Shown one piece after another: positions 1-5,351 of a DNA stretch of 7,297 nucleotides. The notes below the pieces were generated by a model. The model did no database searches, was not told the DNA's origin, and saw only the letters and a list, made by a program, of their open reading frames with translations. The translations under genes were made by a program, and so were the position numbers. Position 1 is the first letter of the stretch. Every line of letters starts with the position of its first letter. The stretch covers positions 9,879-17,175 of the forward strand of contig DDEI01000039.1 in the NCBI GenBank assembly GCA_002336675.1. The letters run 5' to 3'. Source of the stretch: Flavobacteriales bacterium UBA1958. Its GTDB lineage: Bacteria; Bacteroidota; Bacteroidia; Flavobacteriales_D; Sanyastnellaceae.

Positions 1-351
1 AGAAATTTGATTGAAAAAAATCAATTTAAAACAATAGCCTTATCTACAGACTTAGGTGGTTCAATCGGCTTTATGCTGCCTAAAACTAATTCAGAGATTT
101 TAGGAAAGGATAGACATGATGAATTTCATCTATCAGGATTCGGTCTTGGAATTCACTCAGGACTAAAGATTCATATAGGAAAACCTCTATTTTTAAGCCT
201 TAATGCCAAAGGAGGATTTATAAACATGCCTAACATTAGAACCACTGCAAACAAACAGGACTCTGCTTCGCAACACTTCTTTTACCTACAAGGAAACTTT
301 TTGTTTGGGTTTACGATAAATACTAAGAACATAAAAAAGCCCTCCAAATAA
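1..351 (+). CDS. C-terminal part of a predicted outer-membrane beta-barrel-like protein (5' end outside window)
   Basis: The frame is open from the first base and ends at TAA 349-351, so this is the 3' end of a longer gene. A TTG at 7-9 could be read as a start, but the frame continues upstream, so I do not treat it as one. The 116 visible codons show alternating hydrophobic and polar residues typical of transmembrane beta strands (around GLKIHIG, LFLSLNAKGG and a terminal FLFGFTI), with glycine-rich turns. A final amphipathic strand near the C-terminus fits an outer-membrane barrel. There are no Cys residues and no T9SS tail. I do not recognise a named family; it resembles conserved hypothetical outer-membrane proteins of Bacteroidota. 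The function is unknown. It faces rpmB tail to tail, and its stop codon lies inside the rpmB terminator hairpin. Confidence 0.7.
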   Translation, partial: RNLIEKNQFKTIALSTDLGGSIGFMLPKTNSEILGKDRHDEFHLSGFGLGIHSGLKIHIGKPLFLSLNAKGGFINMPNIRTTANKQDSASQHFFYLQGNFLFGFTINTKNIKKPSK

Positions 352-364
352 TATGGAAGGCTTT
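331..364 (-). terminator. Intrinsic terminator of rpmB
   Basis: The arms 336-345 (AAAGCCCTCC) and 355-364 (GGAAGGCTTT) form a 10-bp stem with one C-A mismatch and a 9-nt loop. Read on the minus strand, the hairpin begins 22 nt after the rpmB stop and is followed by a six-U run (A-tract 333-338 on the plus strand). In the plus direction it is followed only by a weak T stretch, so it may also partly stop the convergent gene whose stop codon (349-351) lies in the loop. Confidence 0.75.
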
Positions 365-386
365 AAATGCTTTTTGAGAAAACCTG

Positions 387-626
387 TTATCCCTTATAAT
401 GCCCTTCTGCTTTTGCTCTTTTTAAAGCTTCGCTCAGTCCAAGTTTATTGATCATTCTCATTCCTTTCGCAGATAATTTTAAGATTATCGGCTCTTCTTG
501 ACCCTCCACGTGATACTTCTTTTTAAACAAGTTAGGATAAAACTTTCTCTTCGTTCTATTTTTGGCATGTGAAACATTGTTTCCTACCATCACTTTCTTT
601 CCTGTTACTTGACAAACTCTAGCCAT
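387..626 (-). CDS. rpmB: Large ribosomal subunit protein bL28
   Basis: This 79-residue protein matches ribosomal protein bL28 over its whole length. It begins [11 protein letters not shown], continues with the hallmark [13 protein letters not shown], and has a basic, lysine-rich body ending in a KRAKAEG-type tail. bL28 is a small protein of the 50S subunit. Only one Cys (residue 5) is present, so this is the zinc-free form. The ATG start is supported by AAGAGG just upstream and by a consensus promoter ending about 28 bases before it. It lies 62 bases downstream of cinA on the same strand, a common pairing in Bacteroidota. In many relatives, rpmG (bL33) and a short DUF4295 gene follow immediately. 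Here a terminator follows 22 bases after the stop, so rpmB stands alone. Confidence 0.97.
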   Translation of the reverse strand: MARVCQVTGKKVMVGNNVSHAKNRTKRKFYPNLFKKKYHVEGQEEPIILKLSAKGMRMINKLGLSEALKRAKAEGHYKG

Positions 627-654
627 TATCCTCTTTTTAACAAATTTCGGAGCG

Positions 655-686
655 CAAAGATAGCACTTTTATTACGCAATTTCAAA
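655..686 (-). promoter_or_regulatory. Consensus Bacteroidota sigma-70-type promoter for rpmB
   Basis: On the minus strand, TTTG (683-686) is separated by exactly 20 bases from TATCTTTG (655-662). This matches the known Bacteroidota -33/-7 consensus (TTTG, about 20 bases, TAnnTTTG) at every fixed position. Transcription would start near 648, giving a leader of about 22 nt before the rpmB ATG. The -33 element ends just 2 bases after the cinA stop codon, so rpmB can be expressed strongly and independently of cinA, with possible extra read-through from cinA, since I see no terminator between them. Confidence 0.85.
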
Positions 687-688
687 AC

Positions 689-1930
689 CTAGTTAAGTAA
701 TTCTTTTCTTAAGATATTTAAAGCCGCATTACTGGTCATAATTATATTTCTTAATCGATGTTTTCCGAAGGTGAAAAGATGACTGGTTACTCCAGATGGA
801 GTAGCTATACCAACCCAAACGGTTCCTACGGGCTTATCTTCCGTTGCCCCTCCTGGACCCGCTATTCCTGAAGCTGAAATACCATAATCTGTATTAAATT
901 TCTCCTTTACTCCTAAAGCCATTTCTTCAACAACTGATTTACTAACTGCTCCATATTTAGCCAAGGATTCTGGAGAGACTCCTACCCAATTCTTTTTAGC
1001 ATCATAAGAATAAGTCACTACACTTCCATCATAAAACTCAGAGCTTCCTGCCACAGAAGTTATCAAATGGCTAATATATCCTCCAGTACAACTCTCGGCT
1101 AAACTCAAGGTTTGGTTCTTTTCCTTTAATAACTCTCCTACAATTTCAGCTAAACTATCAGCGTCAAATCCATACGAAATCTCTCCTATTACAGCTAATG
1201 CCTCTGTTATTTTCTGGTCAACTCTTTTCTTTATTATCAACATATCCTCTCCTACTCCAGATACTCTCAGCCTTACCATTCCTGAAGAAGGCAAATACGC
1301 CAATCCCAAACCTTCATTTCTTAACTTAGTTTCCCAATCTTCAAGCTGAACAGCTATGGAGCTCTCACCAACACCTATGGTCAAAATTGTTCTATTATAA
1401 ACTGCTGGAGTTTTAAAAGTATCTTGAATTTTCTCGAACACTTCATCCCTCATTAACCCCTTCATCTCATAGGGAACTCCCGGCATACTCATTAATACTT
1501 TTCCGTCATTTTCAAACCACATGCCACTCGCTGTACCTCTGCTGTTTAAAATAGTAGTGCACTTAACTGGAAGCTCCGCTTGCTTTAAGTTGACCTCTAA
1601 AGGCTCCCTTCCTATGGAATTAAAGTAAGCCTTGATTCCAGCAGCTACTTCTTCATTAAAATAAAATCCCGAATTGAAGTATCTAGCTAATGTCTTTTTG
1701 GTAATATCATCCTGAGTTGGCCCTAATCCTCCAGTCATTAGCACTAAATCAACTCTGGAAAAAGACTCGTTTAAGGCACTTCTTATTTCTTCTTCATCAT
1801 CAGAAATTGTGACTATTCTGCTAACGCGAACACCTATTTTACCGAGGTTTTCACCTAACCAAGCTGAATTAGAATCTAAAGTTTGCCCTATCAAAATTTC
1901 ATCTCCTATGGTAATTATCTCTGCTTTCAT
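689..1930 (-). CDS. cinA: CinA-family protein: nicotinamide-nucleotide amidase with molybdopterin-binding-like N-terminal domain
   Basis: This 413-residue cytoplasmic protein has the full CinA two-domain layout and usual length. Residues 1-170 form the MoCF-biosynthesis-like (COG1058) domain, with the opening AEIITIGDEIL, GQTLDSN (16-21) and MTGGLGPTQDD (65-75). Residues 255-410 form the CinA C-terminal (PncC) domain, with AESCTGG (278-284), which contains the expected catalytic serine 280, then a YDGSVVTYS stretch and GIAGPGG (355-361). In characterised homologues the C-terminal domain deamidates nicotinamide mononucleotide in pyridine-nucleotide recycling, and the N-terminal domain can act as an ADP-ribose pyrophosphatase. 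The competence link in the name comes from Streptococcus and need not apply here. The ATG at 1928-1930 fits the family start. It is followed on the same strand by rpmB. Confidence 0.95.
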   Translation of the reverse strand: MKAEIITIGDEILIGQTLDSNSAWLGENLGKIGVRVSRIVTISDDEEEIRSALNESFSRVDLVLMTGGLGPTQDDITKKTLARYFNSGFYFNEEVAAGIKAYFNSIGREPLEVNLKQAELPVKCTTILNSRGTASGMWFENDGKVLMSMPGVPYEMKGLMRDEVFEKIQDTFKTPAVYNRTILTIGVGESSIAVQLEDWETKLRNEGLGLAYLPSSGMVRLRVSGVGEDMLIIKKRVDQKITEALAVIGEISYGFDADSLAEIVGELLKEKNQTLSLAESCTGGYISHLITSVAGSSEFYDGSVVTYSYDAKKNWVGVSPESLAKYGAVSKSVVEEMALGVKEKFNTDYGISASGIAGPGGATEDKPVGTVWVGIATPSGVTSHLFTFGKHRLRNIIMTSNAALNILRKELLN

Positions 1931-1954
1931 ACTGAATGATTGATGTTTTTACGG

Positions 1955-1989
1955 CAAAGAACTTGTTTTAAAAGGAGTAAAAAATCAAA
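1955..1989 (-). promoter_or_regulatory. Weak candidate promoter for cinA
   Basis: On the minus strand, GTTCTTTG (1955-1962) matches six of eight positions of the TAnnTTTG -7 element, counting the two free positions. A TTTG (1986-1989) lies 23 bases upstream, longer than the usual 19-21. It sits at a plausible distance (25 bases) before the cinA start. It overlaps the ribosome-binding site and the degenerate start of the divergent lipoprotein remnant. The mismatches and long spacer keep confidence low. Confidence 0.25.
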
Positions 1990-2193
1990 AAAATCAAAAA
2001 AATTTTAGCACTAATAGGAATTTCGTCACTTTTACTTGGATGTTCCGAAAAAGGATTGCAGAACTTAAACAACCTATTGGCATATATTCAGGAGATTTTA
2101 AGTGAATACGGGTCTGTAAAACTAACTAACACCGGGGTTATCTCCGGATTAAAAGAGGCACTAATAGTAATCACTGATAGTGCTTTAGTTTAG
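1984..2193 (+). pseudogene. Truncated, start-less DUF4197-like lipoprotein remnant
   Basis: A frame missing from ordinary ORF calls runs from after the TAA at 1978-1980 to TAG 2191-2193. It encodes a clear lipoprotein signal: KKIKKIL, hydrophobic ALIGISSLLLG, then the lipobox cysteine (codon 2041-2043) followed by SEKG. It continues to VISGLKEAL and TDSALV, which match the start of the DUF4197 domain as I know it from Bacteroidota lipoproteins. A good Shine-Dalgarno (AAAGGAG, 1971-1977) is present. The codons at the expected start, 1984-1986 and 1993-1995, are both ATC, and no in-frame ATG, GTG or TTG precedes the signal peptide. The frame stops after about 70 codons, whereas family members run to more than 200. 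None of the three frames in 2194-2296 continues the domain. I infer a gene fragment with a mutated start and lost 3' part. Translation from ATC as a short lipoprotein is possible but unlikely. Confidence 0.6.
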
Positions 2194-2224
2194 CGCACGT
2201 GAATCAGATATATTAAAACTCGTA

Positions 2225-2254
2225 TTTGGTTCTTAAAATGAATCACTAAATTGC
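2225..2254 (+). promoter_or_regulatory. Weak candidate promoter for the T9SS-exported protein gene
   Basis: The stretch 2194-2296 between the lipoprotein remnant and the next gene holds no coding frame of note. It contains TTTG (2225-2228) and, 18 bases later, TAAATTGC (2247-2254), which matches TAnnTTTG except at its last two positions. This would place a transcription start some 30-40 bases before the ATG at 2297. It is the best candidate I can find, but it is weak, and the real promoter may lie elsewhere in this AT-rich gap. Confidence 0.2.
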
Positions 2255-2296
2255 ATAACATAAATAGAAAATTACACCCTTATTATCCTTTTAAAC

Positions 2297-4216
2297 ATGA
2301 TTAAAAATTTACTCATTGGTATTCTTGTTTCATTCACAGCTGGAGCTCTTTTTGCTCAGGAAGCTGTAGATTATAGAACTATAAAAAATCAAGAAAAGTC
2401 TATAGACATTACTCCTTATACTGCTGAATATTCAAAACTTAAGATCCCACAAAACAACCTGGCTAAAGATGGTGGTGCTGAAACTATTTTCATAGGAACT
2501 TCAGGAAACATTTACACTATTTTACTAGAAGGAAATAATCAAGTGGATTATAATCCAGATTTAAACGCTGTTTCTTTTATTCATAGAAAAGATGATGCTG
2601 CTCCACTAAACGGAGTTATGCAGTATGACTACTCTACTGATGGCGGTGCTACATGGGAAGTGAATCAAGGACCGCTCTCTCCTGGATTTGAGGATGGGAC
2701 TATAACAAATGTCGGAAATGGATTAAGGTATCCGAATGGTGTTCTATGGGCTCCTGAAGGAAGCACAAGTGCTGATGATGCATACATAGTAGGCCATGGT
2801 CCTGCACTAAGCGAAGGTATTACTGCATGGGGAAACATATTTGAGGTAAGCTCTAAATTAGATGGAACTAATGTTTCTGAGAATTACGCTAACTACGCTC
2901 CTCCATTTATGGGAGAAAATGTAGATTTCCATCCTTATGGCACAACTAATGTTAATGGTAAAATATGGTCATTATCTACTCAGATAAATTCTACTGAGGA
3001 TGCTGCTAATGACACGATCAATAATCAAGTTCTATATCTAACTAGAGGTACATTTAACGATGAGACTTTTGCTTTTGATTATGAAGTAATGGAGACTTTT
3101 ACTCCTAATTATGTTAGGATCTTAGATGAAACTGACAACACCCAAAGTAACTTCGTTCAAAATTACAGCTTGACATGGGGACCAGATGGAATGACAGGTT
3201 ATGTTTATGTCATTGGATCTGAAATTAGCGAGCTTGAGTACACCTCTGTCCCTAAACCTATTGTCTGGAAAACGACAGATGGCGGAGAAACATGGGTTAA
3301 GAGAGTAGAATTCGATTTCCAAACTCTTCCAGCTATGCAGGAAAATTTAGCGGATGCTAACGGTGGAGAAGTGGTTAGACCTTTCTTCACTGATACTGAC
3401 TGTGTAGTGGATAGTGAGGGTGATTTACATTTATTCTCTCATGTACTCAGTGGCTTCACTAATGACCCAGATTCTATAGCATTTATAGCAACTGGCTTAG
3501 AAACTCAATTTTTCTACCATGTAAGAACAACGGGCGATACAGAATGGGATGCAGACATCATAAGTGATGTCATTAACTCTGATGCCGCTGAAGACTTCTC
3601 ATTGGGTGATCAAGCCTTAAGATTTAAACCGCAAGCCACTAGAACTCCCGATGGTGCTAAAGTATTCTTCTCATATCATAAAGCGGTGGGGAATGAAATA
3701 CTCACTTCTGCTGATATATTTGCTCGAGGTTATGACATCGCTACAGACATTTATGCGGCTGAGAAAAACTTAACTGAAGATACTGATTATGAAGAATTTA
3801 CTTTTTATCAAACAATGTCTCCTGTGTGTATAGATGGAGGTGAATGCTCCCAGTATGAACTTCCTATAGTGTTCATAGAGCCCGGTAATGATGATTTATC
3901 TTCTTGTCAACATGTTTATTTATATGGTGCTGGATTTGACGACATTAACTTTGACCCAAGTTCAGTAGAAGATTTACAAAGTAAATCTGCCATTAAGGTT
4001 TATCCAAACCCTTCTGCAGGTCAGTTTACCGTTAATGTGCCAAAGAATGAGACTGGAGTTATTCAAGTTACAGATTTAACAGGAAAAGAGATCCTATCGA
4101 TATCTACTAGACAAGAAACGTTTACGATTGATTTATCAGATCAACCTTCAGGTAGCTACATAATCAAATTCACTTCAGTGAATTCTGTAATTACTGAATC
4201 TGTTATCGTCAGATAG
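2297..4216 (+). CDS. Secreted Asp-box (BNR-like) protein with type IX secretion C-terminal sorting domain
   Basis: This is a 639-residue exported protein. Residues 1-20 form a Sec signal peptide (Lys-3, hydrophobic LLIGILVSF core, likely cleavage after LFA20 before Gln21). The body carries two Asp-box motifs of the S/T-x-D-G-G-x-T-W type, at 111-120 (DYSTDGGATW) and 324-333 (WKTTDGGETW), typical of sialidase-like beta-propellers. The body is acidic and rich in Asn, Asp, Thr and aromatic residues, with four Cys (369, 511, 516, 537) that could form disulfides. Residues 565-639 are a type A T9SS sorting domain: IKVYPNPSAGQFTV, VTDLTGKE, LSDQPSGSYIIKF, and a short basic end (VIVR). The product is expected at the cell surface or released. 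No enzyme active site can be named, so catalytic activity is not claimed. The gene stands alone between the remnant upstream and a strong terminator 24 bases after its stop. Confidence 0.93.
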   Translation: MIKNLLIGILVSFTAGALFAQEAVDYRTIKNQEKSIDITPYTAEYSKLKIPQNNLAKDGGAETIFIGTSGNIYTILLEGNNQVDYNPDLNAVSFIHRKDDAAPLNGVMQYDYSTDGGATWEVNQGPLSPGFEDGTITNVGNGLRYPNGVLWAPEGSTSADDAYIVGHGPALSEGITAWGNIFEVSSKLDGTNVSENYANYAPPFMGENVDFHPYGTTNVNGKIWSLSTQINSTEDAANDTINNQVLYLTRGTFNDETFAFDYEVMETFTPNYVRILDETDNTQSNFVQNYSLTWGPDGMTGYVYVIGSEISELEYTSVPKPIVWKTTDGGETWVKRVEFDFQTLPAMQENLADANGGEVVRPFFTDTDCVVDSEGDLHLFSHVLSGFTNDPDSIAFIATGLETQFFYHVRTTGDTEWDADIISDVINSDAAEDFSLGDQALRFKPQATRTPDGAKVFFSYHKAVGNEILTSADIFARGYDIATDIYAAEKNLTEDTDYEEFTFYQTMSPVCIDGGECSQYELPIVFIEPGNDDLSSCQHVYLYGAGFDDINFDPSSVEDLQSKSAIKVYPNPSAGQFTVNVPKNETGVIQVTDLTGKEILSISTRQETFTIDLSDQPSGSYIIKFTSVNSVITESVIVR

Positions 4217-4239
4217 ATTTTAAACCACAACATTCAATT

Positions 4240-4280
4240 AAAGAGGGACCGATGATTTTATCAATCGGTCTCTTTTTTTT
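4240..4280 (+). terminator. Strong intrinsic terminator after the T9SS-exported protein gene
   Basis: The arms 4240-4253 and 4264-4277 form a continuous 14-bp stem (two G-U pairs in the RNA) with core ACCGAT/ATCGGT. A run of eight T (4273-4280) follows in the plus direction. The 3' arm and T-run lie inside the last codons and stop (4261-4263) of the convergent EI24-like gene. In the minus direction the hairpin is followed only by a weak CUUUAAUU, so it may also serve that gene, less efficiently. Confidence 0.85.
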
Positions 4281-5079
4281 CATAATAATTTTTCTGTGCT
4301 GAAATCACTGCTCCTACTGGACACAATATAGGAGCCAGAATTACACCTAAAAAAGGAATTAGAATTAGAAATGAAAAAAAAGCTCCATTCCCTAATACTA
4401 ATGCTTTATTATCCCATATCAATCTGCTTCCTTCAGAAATAGATATGCGTCTTCTCTCATTTAAATAATCAAATGAACTGTACCCGTAATAATACGAACT
4501 TACCACAAACATTAAGCTGGCTGAAAGAGGCACGGCTATTAATGCCAAAGGAGTGAACACCGTGCTTAATGCAGATATTACGATTGTAATCAGAAGCAAT
4601 AGTATCAACTCCAGGAATAAATTTTTCAAAGCAATTCGAACTCCTCTCCAAATATCCAACAGAAAAATTCCCCATTTGAATTCATAAGTATTTCCCAATA
4701 ATTTCTCTTCGGCTTTTTCACTCACATAAGCCATTAATGGTGCCATAGCTATGAGGATTACGTACTTTTGTAGTTTGAAAAACAAGTAATAACTAAACAA
4801 GTATAGAATCCCATAGAGAGCATATTCACCAGCTATTTTTAAGAAGTACAGGAGTTTTTCTGATACCGCCTCGGGAGTGCTATTTGGAGTTGCAAGGCTA
4901 AACATTTCTACCAGAGGATCGGCTATTGATCTTACTAAATAACCAGTGAATGAAAATATAGAACCTACTACGAGCATAGAAAACAAAAAAGGAATTAAAT
5001 AAACCCAAGCTATTCCGCTTTTAACCACCACTCTGTGTGCCTGCAAACAATGTCTTACACCAATAAAAATTTTATTCAT
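4261..5079 (-). CDS. EI24/CysZ-like multi-pass inner-membrane protein
   Basis: This 272-residue membrane protein resembles the EI24 (etoposide-induced 2.4 / CysZ) family in length and layout. Hydrophobic segments lie at about 24-46, 84-115, 152-195 (probably two helices) and 231-260. The family-like C-terminal half has SSFDYLNERRR (201-211), then EGSRLIWDNKALVLGNG (216-232), and IPFLGVILAP (241-250) in the last helix. CysZ of E. coli is a sulfate permease, but most bacterial EI24 members are uncharacterised, and no sulfur-assimilation genes are nearby, so transport of sulfate is not claimed. The ATG at 5077-5079 precedes a typical cytosolic amphipathic N-terminus; no convincing Shine-Dalgarno is present, as is common in Bacteroidota. 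It runs convergent to the T9SS-exported protein gene and is divergent from mpl. Confidence 0.85.
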   Translation of the reverse strand: MNKIFIGVRHCLQAHRVVVKSGIAWVYLIPFLFSMLVVGSIFSFTGYLVRSIADPLVEMFSLATPNSTPEAVSEKLLYFLKIAGEYALYGILYLFSYYLFFKLQKYVILIAMAPLMAYVSEKAEEKLLGNTYEFKWGIFLLDIWRGVRIALKNLFLELILLLLITIVISALSTVFTPLALIAVPLSASLMFVVSSYYYGYSSFDYLNERRRISISEGSRLIWDNKALVLGNGAFFSFLILIPFLGVILAPILCPVGAVISAQKNYYEKKETD

Positions 5080-5139
5080 GGGCTGAAATTAACCATCTCA
5101 GCTATTTTTTTGCTAGAAGACATCACAAAAAATATGAAC

Positions 5140-5173
5140 AAAAAAAACCCCCATTAAGCTAGCTTAACAGGGG
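5140..5173 (-). terminator. Intrinsic terminator, minus strand, not following any protein gene
   Basis: CCCC (5149-5152) pairs with GGGG (5170-5173), enclosing the perfect palindrome TTAAGCTAGCTTAA (5154-5167). On the minus strand the hairpin is followed directly by an eight-U run (A-tract 5140-5147). In the plus direction no T-run follows. It lies upstream of the EI24-like gene on that gene's own strand, and no protein gene precedes it there, so it should end a non-coding transcript starting between here and mpl. Confidence 0.75.
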
Positions 5174-5285
5174 AATACACTTTAAATCACCGAAAAATAA
5201 TATAGTTAGCAGTAGTTGGCTGCTATAATTAAGACGAGTGAACTTCTAAGGGGTTGCCTTAGCCATACAAAAAATAAGGGTTCAC
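5140..5285 (-). ncRNA. Candidate small RNA of about 146 nt
   Basis: The intergenic region before mpl carries three hairpins that, read on the minus strand, form a compact RNA ending in an intrinsic terminator. Hairpin 1 is GTGAAC/GTTCAC (5280-5285 with 5238-5243), with an apical CTAAGG/CCTTAG stem (5257-5262 with 5246-5251). Hairpin 2 is TAGCAG/CTGCTA (5220-5225 with 5207-5212) with a 7-nt loop. Hairpin 3 is the CCCC/GGGG terminator at 5149-5173, followed by eight U. An AU-rich single-stranded stretch (about 5174-5206) lies between hairpins 2 and 3. Only trivially short reading frames occur. I do not recognise 6S RNA, tmRNA, SRP RNA or RNase P RNA. The 5' end is inferred from hairpin 1 and a weak promoter. 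The first two hairpins could instead fold in the mpl mRNA leader on the plus strand. Confidence 0.4.
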
Positions 5286-5287
5286 AT

Positions 5288-5319
5288 AAAAACTTTAATA
5301 ATTTGCTGAAAACCTCAAA
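5288..5319 (-). promoter_or_regulatory. Weak candidate promoter for the minus-strand small RNA
   Basis: On the minus strand, TTTG (5316-5319) is followed after 20 bases by AAGTTTTT (5288-5295), which matches TAnnTTTG except at its first and last positions. It would start transcription close to 5281-5285, where the first hairpin of the candidate RNA begins. The spacing is right but the -7 match is poor. Confidence 0.2.
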
Positions 5320-5351
5320 ATCTCAAGACTTAAAAGCTAGAGATTTGAACT

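Noticed and set aside
7..9. TTG start for the first gene
   Set aside because: The frame stays open to the window edge and the visible part looks like the C-terminal half of a beta-strand protein, so the true start is upstream.
3122..3390. Two overlapping minus-strand open frames (61 and 66 codons)
   Set aside because: They lie wholly antisense inside the T9SS-exported protein gene, have no recognisable composition or upstream signals, and are shadows of its codon pattern.
4469..4675. 68-codon minus-strand frame
   Set aside because: It overlaps the EI24-like gene on the same strand in another frame, with no start signal; the EI24-like protein clearly uses this DNA.
5340..5347. GAGATTTG just before the mpl ATG as a -7 element giving a leaderless mRNA
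   Set aside because: Its first base mismatches TAnnTTTG and no TTTG is found 19-21 bases upstream; the nearest is 34 bases away.
5342..5351. tRNA T-loop-like GTTCAAATC on the minus strand before mpl
   Set aside because: No T-stem pairs around it, there is no acceptor stem or anticodon arm, and it touches the mpl start codon.
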